Below are positions 1 to 7,993 of a stretch of 64,000 bases of DNA, piece after piece. The translations under genes were made by a program, and so were the position numbers. The first letter of the stretch is position 1. The number at the start of each line of letters is the position of its first letter. The notes below the pieces were generated by a model. It was not told the origin of the DNA, searched no databases, and saw only the letters and a program-made list of their open reading frames with translations. The DNA comes from DTFZ01 sp050260375. GTDB lineage: Bacteria; Bacillota; Clostridia; Christensenellales; SZUA-584. The DNA is taken from positions 62,001 through 126,000 of the forward strand of contig JBLNCA010000006.1 in the NCBI GenBank assembly GCA_050260375.1, given 5' to 3'.

Positions 1-2
1 CC

Positions 3-110
3 GTAACATTCAGCGGAGACACTTCCGAGATAGGGAAATACGTTACCGTGAAAATAGACAGCATAAAGATGCACACGCTGCACGGAGTGCGGGGGGAGGC
101 GACGCTTTGA
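3..110 (+). CDS. miaB: MiaB C-terminal end (partial), tRNA methylthiotransferase
   Basis: Only the last 35 codons are inside the window; the gene runs off the left edge. The peptide contains EIGKYVTVKI and HTLHGV and has the strand pattern of the C-terminal TRAM RNA-binding domain that ends MiaB-type radical SAM enzymes. MiaB adds the methylthio group to i6A37 of tRNA, the base prenylated by MiaA, whose gene lies a few kilobases downstream. The call rests on this short tail plus the usual clostridial order miaB-mutS-mutL-miaA. The stop codon TGA at 108-110 overlaps the next start codon. Confidence 0.7.
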   Translation, partial: VTFSGDTSEIGKYVTVKIDSIKMHTLHGVRGEATL

Positions 111-1420
111 CGGCAAGGCACAGTCGTAAAAAAGGCCATGTAATATGGCTGCTTGTTGTGCTGCTCTTTCTGGCCGCGGGCGGAGCGGTATATTTCTATC
201 TGGACAGGGAAGTTAAGTCAAACGAAATAGCGGCTATCGATTCCGCCGAATTCTACGGAATGACAATGCAAAAGGGCGCGCAGCCCGAGCCGAAAGGTTA
301 CCCTTTAGCAGCGGAAACGGGCGAGCAATTAAGCGACAGGGTATACAATACCCCGATGGGCTTTTCGATAGTCAGCAACTCGGAAAAGTGGACGGGCGAA
401 AAGCTCGTGGATATATACAACGAACTGTTAAACAATAAACACGACGACGAAGTAATGTATGTCGGCGAGGTGGAAATATTCCCCGGCGCTTCGGACATGG
501 ATTCGGAAAACACGGTCGTTGCGGGAACGCAGACTTCGAAGCAGGAGAATTACCCCGTGTTCTTCAACATGCCTGGCTTAGTGCCGGATTCGTTGAAGTA
601 TACGATAGACCCCAAGGTCAGCATCATTAAGCTTTTTAATATGGACAAATATTCGAGCGCCGCCGAAGCCGCGAGAACGATTGCCCACGAATACGGCCAT
701 CATTACACTATGTTCTATTTCCTTCAGAACAACGAAGCGGCGTTGAATTCGGAATACTATAAGCTGAGAAACTTAGGCAACGTAGGCCATGACGTAATAT
801 TCGAAAACTGGGATTCGTATATGGAAAACTACGACTGGGACATATATGAGATAGCGGCGGAAGATTATGTTCAGCTTATGGGCAGCCCGAACGCACGCGT
901 CATAGAGCACTATAAGGACGTAAACGACATACTCGAGACGGGCAAGGACGGCTATAAGGTCGCGGCGGACGACAGGACCGTCAACCTGTTTCCGCAGAAG
1001 AACATATTCATACCGCTCGCGGACGATGTGGCCGGCCTTCGCGATTATTTTTACTCTTTCATAGGCCTGGAAAACGACTTGCCCGAGCTGCAGCCCGCAG
1101 ATTTCAACCTTAGGATGAGCAGGCATACCAAGAACGGGTATACGTATTACAACATAACGTGGACAAAGACGTCAGTGGATAAAGACGCGCTGTATACGCT
1201 TGTATGCTACGATTCGAAAGGGAATGTTTTCTGGCCGGTAAAGACGGTTTACGGGGACGAGGAGCCGTTGGCAACGGTGGGCACCGCGTCCACGATAAGG
1301 GGAGATTACATATATTCGATGTCCGATGACGTTCCCAAGGAAGACAGGATATTCAAGCTTTATCTGCTGCTGCCCGACGGGCGCATGCAGGCTTCGGAAC
1401 CGTTTAACGCCGGCTTTTAA
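107..1420 (+). CDS. Membrane-anchored HExxH metallopeptidase-like protein
   Basis: A 437-residue protein of unrecognised family. The TTG start at 107 is preceded by GGGGGGAGG at 91-99 and overlaps the miaB stop (TTGA). Residues about 12-31 form one transmembrane helix, so the rest should lie outside the cell. Residues 194-199 read HEYGHH, a zinc-peptidase HExxH motif, and an ED pair at 252-253 could supply a third ligand, as in gluzincin-type enzymes. The last 100 or so residues are beta-rich (NGYTYYNITWTK) and may be an Ig or fibronectin-like domain. Peptidase activity is inferred from the motif alone. It sits between miaB and mutS, which are often adjacent in relatives, and its end overlaps the convergent lipoprotein gene by 17 bp. 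Confidence 0.6.
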   Translation: MTARHSRKKGHVIWLLVVLLFLAAGGAVYFYLDREVKSNEIAAIDSAEFYGMTMQKGAQPEPKGYPLAAETGEQLSDRVYNTPMGFSIVSNSEKWTGEKLVDIYNELLNNKHDDEVMYVGEVEIFPGASDMDSENTVVAGTQTSKQENYPVFFNMPGLVPDSLKYTIDPKVSIIKLFNMDKYSSAAEAARTIAHEYGHHYTMFYFLQNNEAALNSEYYKLRNLGNVGHDVIFENWDSYMENYDWDIYEIAAEDYVQLMGSPNARVIEHYKDVNDILETGKDGYKVAADDRTVNLFPQKNIFIPLADDVAGLRDYFYSFIGLENDLPELQPADFNLRMSRHTKNGYTYYNITWTKTSVDKDALYTLVCYDSKGNVFWPVKTVYGDEEPLATVGTASTIRGDYIYSMSDDVPKEDRIFKLYLLLPDGRMQASEPFNAGF

Positions 1421-2171
1421 CCCCGCGGGCTCTGCGCACCAACACGGCGATCAGTATAATAAGGACAATGAGCCCGGCGGCGACGCCGCATATCTTTAAG
1501 AGAATGTTGTCCCTGTTTATTGTTTCATGTAGTTTCGCGTATTGCGCGACGTTTTCTTCGAACACCTGCTTTGAAGCGATTTCTATTTCTTTTGTTTCGT
1601 CGTATTTTAGAAGCCACGTGCAGGTTTGGCCGCTTTGCTCATCGGCATTGGTATTCGTTATCTCGCCGGGCAGCGAAATGGAAAGCCTGTATTCGCCTTT
1701 ACCGGCGCTCGCGGTAAGCGCCCGCACTTCTGCGGCGGGTATCGAGCGGTCTTCGCTTTTCCTTATTATATCCTCAAGGGAAACCTTTGCGGTAAAGCTG
1801 TAATTGTCCTCGAAATACGAAGGAGTATACTTGAATTCCGCGTCATGGAAAATCGACTTTTCATCCGTCAGCATCGAGGAAAACTGCGCCGCGGCGGCGC
1901 TGCGCGAATCGCATTCGAGCGTCTTGCTGCCGCTTAGCACTAACGTTCCGTCATCCTCGTTTGAACTTACGGTAAAGCCCATATGCTGCCAGTAGTCTGC
2001 AATTGCGCCGGTGTACGCGCTTACGTCCTCGACCGAGGAAATTTGAAGGCTGTAATCAACGCTTATAGTATTGTCGTCATTAAGCTGATACGACACGGCG
2101 GCGTCGGCGCACGCGCACAGCGTAAGCGCAAGCAGCAATGCGGCAAGCGACAATACCCATTTCTTTTTCAT
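1404..2171 (-). CDS. Lipoprotein with C-terminal membrane helix
   Basis: A 255-residue secreted protein. The N-terminus has lysines and a hydrophobic stretch ending LCAC, so C21 is the likely lipidated cysteine. The middle part (about 25-215) is beta-rich and contains SLPGEITNTNAD, resembling LppM/DUF3153-type lipoproteins, but I cannot confirm the family. A hydrophobic helix at about 226-248 followed by RRARGVKSRR would anchor the C-terminus, leaving the domain outside the cell held at both ends. Its 3' end overlaps the convergent metallopeptidase-like gene by 17 bp; the two may share an envelope role. Function unknown. Confidence 0.65.
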   Translation of the reverse strand: MKKKWVLSLAALLLALTLCACADAAVSYQLNDDNTISVDYSLQISSVEDVSAYTGAIADYWQHMGFTVSSNEDDGTLVLSGSKTLECDSRSAAAAQFSSMLTDEKSIFHDAEFKYTPSYFEDNYSFTAKVSLEDIIRKSEDRSIPAAEVRALTASAGKGEYRLSISLPGEITNTNADEQSGQTCTWLLKYDETKEIEIASKQVFEENVAQYAKLHETINRDNILLKICGVAAGLIVLIILIAVLVRRARGVKSRR

Positions 2172-2276
2172 CGCAGCTCCTTCTTGGCCGGACTGTTCCG
2201 ACCTGTTGAAAATTATATTTCAACGCGTTACTTTTTTCAACACATAAGCATTTGTGTGTTATAATATTACAGATAA

Positions 2277-2320
2277 ACACCCATAAAGCATTACGATCTT
2301 TTTTGGGGGACCCCGGTATT
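2277..2320 (+). repeat. Palindromic repeat copy in the mutS leader
   Basis: A diverged copy of the 42-44 bp palindrome found at 6001, 9535 and 19866. It reads CACCCATAAAGC, a loop, then CTTTTTTGGGG followed by the tail GGACCCCGGTATT. It would fold as a hairpin just before the mutS Shine-Dalgarno at 2322-2326. A TATAAT at 2260-2265 upstream is the likely mutS -10, which would place the hairpin in the transcript leader. Confidence 0.65.
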
Positions 2321-2331
2321 TGGAGGACAGT

Positions 2332-4917
2332 ATGCAGCAGTTAACACCTATGATGAGACAATACGTAGAGCTTAAGGAAAAATACAAAGACTGTTTGCTG
2401 ATGTTTCGTCTTGGGGATTTTTATGAATTGTTTTTCGACGACGCTGTTTGCGCGTCCCGCGAATTGGAGATAACGCTTACCGGCAGGGACTGCGGCTTGC
2501 CCGAGCGAGCGCCCATGTGCGGAGTACCGTACCATTCGGTTCAGGGGTATATAGACAAGCTTATAAAGAAGGGCTACAAAGTTGCGATATGCGAACAGCT
2601 CACCGACCCCGCGCAGTCGCCCGGGCTTGTCGAGCGGGATGTGATAAGGGTTATAACGCCGGGCACCGTTACCGAGAACACGATGCTAAGCGATACCGAC
2701 AACAACTACATACTCGCGCTGCATCGCGAAGGCGGCAGCGTCGGGCTCGCTTACGCCGACGTTTCCACCGGCGCGTTTTTTGCAGGCGAGTGCGCCGCTG
2801 ACGAGGAATACTCCGCCGTAATCAACGAGATATCGAGGATACTGCCCAGCGAGATAATATACTGTTCGGACGATAAGGATATAATAGGCAAGCTCGAAAA
2901 CATTATAAATGAGCAGAGCATATTCATAAGCGAGTATCCCGGGTTCACGTTTGAGCGCGATACGGCGCTTGAATCGATAATGTCGCACTTTAATGTCACA
3001 GGCGTTTCGGGCTACGGCATAAGCGAGCAGAGCCCGGCGGTATGCGCGGCGGGCGCGCTTATCGACTACTTAAAAGAAACGCAGAAAAACGCGCTATCGC
3101 ATATAAACAGCATACGCGTGATAGGCTCGAGCGATTTTATGGCGCTCGACGTGTTCACGCGCAGTAACCTTGAGCTTACAAGAACGCTGCGCGAAGGCAA
3201 GGTTAAGGGTTCGCTTTACGGCACGCTTGACCGCACTAAGACGGCGATGGGGGGGAGGCTGTTAAAACGCTACATCAACGAGCCGCTTCAGGATATAAAC
3301 GAGATACAGTTAAGGCTGGACGCCGTCGAGGAGATAAAAGGCGACCTGCGGCTTGCGGACAGCATAGGGGAGGCGTTGGACGGCGTATATGACTTAGAAA
3401 GGCTTATATCGCGCATTTCATACTCAACGCTGGACGGGCGCAACTGCCTCTCGCTTAAGAGCTCGCTTGCAAGGCTGCCGCTGCTAAAGGACGCTATAAA
3501 AAACTGCAAGTCAACGCTGCTTATGCGCCTTTACTCGGGCCTCGACTGTATGGAGGATATATACGCGCTGCTTGACACCGCAATAGAAGAGGACGCCCCG
3601 GCTGGCATAACGGAAGGCGGCATAATAAAGAAGGGCTACAATGCCGAGATAGACGAGCTAAAAGAAGCCTCAAAGAAGGGAAAGTCATTCATAGCGTCGC
3701 TGGAGAGCACGGAGCGCGAAAGCACAGGCATAAAGAACCTGCGCGTAGGCTACAACAAGGTGTTCGGCTATTACATAGAGGTCACGAAATCGTATCTCGA
3801 GCTCGTCCCGTACAGATACATAAGAAAACAGACGCTTGCCAACTGCGAGCGTTTCGTGACGCCCGAGCTTAAAGAGATGGAAGAAAAGCTGCTTGGCGCG
3901 GAGGAAAAGTGCGTTGCATTAGAGTACGAATGCTTCGTAGAGATAAGAAACAGGCTTTCGCAAAACATAAGCCGCTTCCAGAACGCCGCGAGGATAGTGG
4001 CCGAGCTCGACGTTTTACGCAGCCTGGGCGTAATAGCGTATGAAAACAACTATACAAAGCCTGTTATGTCGCAGAACGGCAAAATAAGCATATCGGGCGG
4101 CAGGCATCCCGTCGTCGAGACGTTTGTCAAGCAGTCGTTCGTAAAAAACGACACGCTGCTTACCGATGAAGAGAGCATAATGATACTCACAGGCCCAAAC
4201 ATGGCGGGCAAGAGCACGTACATGCGGCAGGTGGCGCTCATTGTGCTTATGGCGCATATGGGAAGCTTCGTGCCCGCGGACAGCGCCCATATTTGCATCG
4301 TTGACAAGATATTTACGCGCGTGGGCGCTTCGGACAACCTTGCGTCCGGGCAGAGCACGTTCATGGTGGAAATGAACGAGGTTGCGAACATACTCAACAA
4401 CGCGACGCCGAGGAGCCTTCTGATTTTGGACGAGATAGGCAGAGGCACGAGCACGCTTGACGGGCTGTCTATCGCGTGGTCCGTCGTCGAGTTCATAAGC
4501 AAAAACATAAAGGCAAAAACGCTGTTCGCGACGCACTTCCATGAGCTCTCCGAACTGGAAGGCGTTGTGCCCGGCGTAAGCAATTATTCGATAACGGTGA
4601 AGGAAATGGCCGACACCGTAATATTCCTGCACAAGATTGTGCGCGGCGGAACGAATAAGAGCTTCGGCATAGAAGTCGCAAAGCTCGCCGGCGTACCCGA
4701 AGACGTGACGTCTCGGGCTAAGGCCATAATGAAGGCGCTGGTTGAAAAGGACGACAGCGTACTAGTCGTGCGCCGAAGCCGGCCGGAAAAGGAGTACGGC
4801 AGGGACGACCTTATCGCACAGCTTGCAGCCGTCAACCTCGACAACATTACACCGCTCGATTCGCTCAAGCTGCTGAGCGAAATAAAGCACAGAATAGGCG
4901 GGAAGCGGCATGAATGA
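2332..4917 (+). CDS. mutS: DNA mismatch repair protein MutS
   Basis: Recognises mismatches and small loops and recruits MutL. The ATG at 2332 is chosen over an upstream TTG at 2320 because GGAGG at 2322-2326 lies 5 nt before it; this gives 861 residues, normal for MutS1. The mismatch-reading Phe-X-Glu is F30-Y31-E32 in GDFYELFF. The connector, lever and clamp domains fill about 120-580. The ABC-type ATPase has Walker A GPNMAGKST at 621-629, Walker B with D700-E701 (LDEIGRGTS), and the ATHFHEL segment after it. The mutL start overlaps the end by 8 bp, implying coupled translation. A palindromic repeat lies in its leader. Confidence 0.97.
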   Translation: MQQLTPMMRQYVELKEKYKDCLLMFRLGDFYELFFDDAVCASRELEITLTGRDCGLPERAPMCGVPYHSVQGYIDKLIKKGYKVAICEQLTDPAQSPGLVERDVIRVITPGTVTENTMLSDTDNNYILALHREGGSVGLAYADVSTGAFFAGECAADEEYSAVINEISRILPSEIIYCSDDKDIIGKLENIINEQSIFISEYPGFTFERDTALESIMSHFNVTGVSGYGISEQSPAVCAAGALIDYLKETQKNALSHINSIRVIGSSDFMALDVFTRSNLELTRTLREGKVKGSLYGTLDRTKTAMGGRLLKRYINEPLQDINEIQLRLDAVEEIKGDLRLADSIGEALDGVYDLERLISRISYSTLDGRNCLSLKSSLARLPLLKDAIKNCKSTLLMRLYSGLDCMEDIYALLDTAIEEDAPAGITEGGIIKKGYNAEIDELKEASKKGKSFIASLESTERESTGIKNLRVGYNKVFGYYIEVTKSYLELVPYRYIRKQTLANCERFVTPELKEMEEKLLGAEEKCVALEYECFVEIRNRLSQNISRFQNAARIVAELDVLRSLGVIAYENNYTKPVMSQNGKISISGGRHPVVETFVKQSFVKNDTLLTDEESIMILTGPNMAGKSTYMRQVALIVLMAHMGSFVPADSAHICIVDKIFTRVGASDNLASGQSTFMVEMNEVANILNNATPRSLLILDEIGRGTSTLDGLSIAWSVVEFISKNIKAKTLFATHFHELSELEGVVPGVSNYSITVKEMADTVIFLHKIVRGGTNKSFGIEVAKLAGVPEDVTSRAKAIMKALVEKDDSVLVVRRSRPEKEYGRDDLIAQLAAVNLDNITPLDSLKLLSEIKHRIGGKRHE

Positions 4918-6826
4918 GATAAGGCTGCTCCCGAAAAGCATATCAGACAAGATAGCCGCGGGCGAGGTGGTAGAGCGGCCTGCTAGCGTAGTCAAAGAGC
5001 TGGTTGAAAACGCGATAGACGCTAAAGCAAGCGCCGTCAGCATAAGCATTTCGGGCGGCGGTATAAGGGAGATCTCAGTCGCCGACAACGGCGTGGGCAT
5101 AGCCTCGGACGACGTGCGGCTCGCGTTTGAAAAGCACGCGACGAGCAAGCTGTATACGCTTGGGGACTTAGAATATATAAGCACTCAGGGCTTCCGCGGT
5201 GAAGCGCTTTCCAGCATCGCGGCCGTGTCGATAGCGGAGATGAAGACAAAGCGCAGGGACGAAGAGACCGGCACTCAAATACGCGTAAGCGGCGGGCGTC
5301 TGGATTATGCGAAGCCCGCTGGGCTGCCCGACGGAACGTCGGTGAACGTCAGCAATCTGTTTTACAATGTGCCCGCGAGGCGCAAGTTTTTAAGGAAAGA
5401 GTCGCAGGAAGCGGCGTATGTATCCGACCTTGTGTCGCGCTACATACTCGCGTTCCCCGAAATATCGTTCCACTATACGTCGGAAGGAAAGACTATATAC
5501 CACAGCCCCGGCAACGGCGACCTCTCTTCGGCGATCTACTGTGTTTACGGAAGCGCTGCTCTGGACACAATTGTGTTTGTGCAGCATCAAACAAACGATA
5601 TACAAGTATCAGGTTACGTGTCGCGTCCGGGCGCTATTATGAAAAACAGGAAGGCGGGCAGCGTTTTTGTGAACCGGCGCTATGTGAGGAACACGGCACT
5701 GCATGATATGGTAAAAAGCGCGTACGGAGAGACACTCGTAAAGGGCGAGACGCCGTTTTTCGTGCTAAATATAGAGCTGCCGTTTTCGGCGGTGGACGTA
5801 AACGTGCACCCCAATAAGCTGCAGGTGCGCTTTAAAGACACTTCGGCCGTTGAATACGTAATAAAGGAAGCGGTGTCAAAAGCGTGCGCCGCGCCGCGCG
5901 GCAGCGTGTTTACTGACGCTGCGGAGCCGCAAAAGCGCAGCGTCGTAGAGATGCGCGCGCCCGAAGGCGTGCAGGAAGGCTTCTTTTCCGGGTTTAATAA
6001 CGGGGCCCCCATAAAGCCAAAAGCTTTATGGGGTGATAACAGCGGGGCCCCCATAAAGCCAAAAGCTTTATGGGATGATAGTAGCGGGGCTCCTATACTC
6101 AATACTTTTTGGGATGAAAACAGAAATGTTCTGAAAGAGCAGGAAACGGCTAACGCGGACGCAAACGCTTACGATATTAGCGCGCAAAGTTCGGCCGAGC
6201 CGGAGCTTCAAAAGCATGAACAGCCGGAAAGCCCGGCAGCCCAAACTGAAGCCGCTAAGATAAGCGTTCAAAGCTACAGGTTGATAGGCTCGTTCGGCGC
6301 CACGTATGCGCTTGTAGAACAGGGCGACGACCTGCTTATAGTCGACCAGCACGCCGCGCACGAGCGGCTGCTTTACGAGAAATTCAAGAGCAGCAAAGCG
6401 CCTCTTTCGCAGGCTCTTTTATACCCTTACGTGTTTACGGCGTCGCATGAACAGAAAAATGTGCTCGATGACAACATGGAGGCTTTTATCGCGGCGGGGT
6501 TCGATATAGAGCCGTTTGGCGCGCTGGAGTACAAGATAAGCGCAGTGCCCTCCATAGCGTCCGGCGCCGCCCCCGGCGAGCTGATAAACGACGCCCTTGC
6601 CGAAATACAGAGCGGGGGAGACGTAGTGCTGAAGCGCGAAGCGATAATTAAAGCGGCGTGCCGAAGCGCTGTAAAGGCGGGCGATAAGATGAGCGAAGCC
6701 GAGCTTAAAAGCCTTGTGGACAGCTTTCTTACATCGGGCGTAATGCCTACGTGCCCGCACGGGCGGCCTGTGATATCGGTAATATCCAGAAAGCAGATAG
6801 AAAAGAGCTTTAAAAGAACAGTATGA
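4910..6826 (+). CDS. mutL: DNA mismatch repair protein MutL (endonuclease type)
   Basis: A 638-residue GHKL ATPase that couples mismatch detection to strand incision. N-terminal motifs: catalytic E30 and N34 (ENAIDA), DNGVGI, and GFRGEAL. The C-terminal domain carries the metal-binding endonuclease motif DQHAAHERLLYE at 479-490, plus ACRSAVKAGD and CPHGRP, as in MutL proteins of bacteria without MutH; it should nick DNA itself. The linker (about 330-440) holds a tandem repeat, GAPIKPKALWGDNS at 365-378, a near copy at 379-392 and a decayed one at 393-405, which is a palindromic DNA repeat read in frame. The stop overlaps miaA (ATGA). Confidence 0.97.
   Translation: MNEIRLLPKSISDKIAAGEVVERPASVVKELVENAIDAKASAVSISISGGGIREISVADNGVGIASDDVRLAFEKHATSKLYTLGDLEYISTQGFRGEALSSIAAVSIAEMKTKRRDEETGTQIRVSGGRLDYAKPAGLPDGTSVNVSNLFYNVPARRKFLRKESQEAAYVSDLVSRYILAFPEISFHYTSEGKTIYHSPGNGDLSSAIYCVYGSAALDTIVFVQHQTNDIQVSGYVSRPGAIMKNRKAGSVFVNRRYVRNTALHDMVKSAYGETLVKGETPFFVLNIELPFSAVDVNVHPNKLQVRFKDTSAVEYVIKEAVSKACAAPRGSVFTDAAEPQKRSVVEMRAPEGVQEGFFSGFNNGAPIKPKALWGDNSGAPIKPKALWDDSSGAPILNTFWDENRNVLKEQETANADANAYDISAQSSAEPELQKHEQPESPAAQTEAAKISVQSYRLIGSFGATYALVEQGDDLLIVDQHAAHERLLYEKFKSSKAPLSQALLYPYVFTASHEQKNVLDDNMEAFIAAGFDIEPFGALEYKISAVPSIASGAAPGELINDALAEIQSGGDVVLKREAIIKAACRSAVKAGDKMSEAELKSLVDSFLTSGVMPTCPHGRPVISVISRKQIEKSFKRTV
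6001..6123 (+). repeat. Tandem palindromic repeat inserted in frame in mutL
   Basis: Three head-to-tail units: 6001-6042, 6043-6084 (both 42 bp, almost identical) and 6085-6123 (39 bp, decayed). Each holds a hairpin with arms CCCCATAAAGC and GCTTTATGGGG. Read on the minus strand, unit 1 ends GGGGGCCCCGTTATTAA, nearly the same as the tail of the intergenic copies near 9617. The period is a multiple of three and the reading frame is open, so the insertion adds 14 residues per unit to the MutL linker without breaking the protein. Confidence 0.85.
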
Positions 6827-7737
6827 GCAGGTTCATAGTTATAACTGGGCCGACGGCTTCCGGCAAGACATACGTTTCCGTGCAGGTGGCAAAAGCGCTG
6901 GGCTCCGAAATAATCTGCGCCGACAGCATGCAGATATACCGGGGCTGCGACATAGGCACGGCAAAAGCGACAAAAGAAGAGCAGCAGGGCGTGCCGCATC
7001 ACATGCTGGATATTGTAGATCCTAACGAGGAATATTCAGTCGCCGAGTTTCAGAAAGAAGCGTTTTCGCTGATAGAGCTGATAAATAACAAGGGAGTAGT
7101 GCCTATCGTTTCGGGAGGAACAGGGCTGTATATAAACTCCCTTGTATATAGGCTCGATTTCGGCGCAGTCAAAAATGATGCGCTTCGACAAAAATACGCA
7201 CAACTTAGTGATGACAAAAGCACCGCGTACCTGTATAATACTCTTAAGGAAAAAGACCCAGAATATGCTAACATAATTTCCGGCAACGACGCGAGGCGCA
7301 TAATAAGAAGGCTGGAGATTATTGAAGCGCAAGGGCGCTCAGCATATGATTTCAGGAAGTACAACGACGAACACGAATATATACTGATAGGGCTGACCAT
7401 GCCGAGGGATATGCTCTATAAGCGTATAGAAGCCCGAGTAGACGCCATGATGGACGCCGGCCTGCTGGATGAAGCCAAAGCGCTGTACGAAAAGTACGGC
7501 AACGTTAACGCACTCAAAGCCATAGGCTATAAGGAACTGGTATCGTACATAAACGGAGAATACAGCCTTGAAGAAGCGGTAAGGCTTATAAAGCGTAACA
7601 CAAGGCGCTTTGCGAAAAGGCAGTTTACCTGGTTTAAAAGAGATGAAAGGATAAACTGGTTTGATATTTCAGTGTATACCTGTATAGAAGATACCATTAA
7701 TGATATAATCATATATATTAAAGGAAAGGGGTTTTAG
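6823..7737 (+). CDS. miaA: tRNA dimethylallyltransferase MiaA
   Basis: Transfers a dimethylallyl group to N6 of A37 in tRNAs reading codons that start with U, making the substrate of MiaB. It has 304 residues, typical of the family. The P-loop GPTASGKT is at about 8-15, followed by the conserved CADSMQIYRGCDIGTAK and GGTGLYI segments, and KRNTRRFAKRQFTWFKR near the C-terminus matches the tRNA-binding end. The start overlaps the mutL stop (ATGA) and hfq follows one base after the stop, so mutS-mutL-miaA-hfq read as one operon. Confidence 0.97.
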   Translation: MSRFIVITGPTASGKTYVSVQVAKALGSEIICADSMQIYRGCDIGTAKATKEEQQGVPHHMLDIVDPNEEYSVAEFQKEAFSLIELINNKGVVPIVSGGTGLYINSLVYRLDFGAVKNDALRQKYAQLSDDKSTAYLYNTLKEKDPEYANIISGNDARRIIRRLEIIEAQGRSAYDFRKYNDEHEYILIGLTMPRDMLYKRIEARVDAMMDAGLLDEAKALYEKYGNVNALKAIGYKELVSYINGEYSLEEAVRLIKRNTRRFAKRQFTWFKRDERINWFDISVYTCIEDTINDIIIYIKGKGF

Positions 7738-7738
7738 T

Positions 7739-7990
7739 ATGCAGAAATCCGTCATCGTACTGCAGGACGTCTTTTTGAACCAGGTGCGCAAAGAAAAGGT
7801 CCCCGTCACTATTCATCTTACAAACGGGTATCAGATAAAAGGTTCGGTAAAAGGCTTTGACAACTTTACCATTATACTTGACAGCGAAGGAAAACAGCTT
7901 ATGATATACAAGCACGCCGTTTCCACGATTGCGCCCGTAAAATCGGTTTTCTTTACATTCTCAGACAAACAGAAAGAAACGCAAGAATAG
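7739..7990 (+). CDS. hfq: RNA chaperone Hfq
   Basis: An 83-residue Sm-like protein that forms a hexameric ring and binds small RNAs and A- or U-rich mRNA segments. The Sm1 region is PVTIHLTNGYQIKGSVKGFD and the Sm2 signature YKHAVSTI follows, matching the bacterial Hfq consensus YKHAISTI. AAAGGAAAGGGG just upstream provides the ribosome site. The position after miaA is conserved from Bacillus to Proteobacteria. Confidence 0.97.
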   Translation: MQKSVIVLQDVFLNQVRKEKVPVTIHLTNGYQIKGSVKGFDNFTIILDSEGKQLMIYKHAVSTIAPVKSVFFTFSDKQKETQE

Positions 7991-7993
7991 TTT

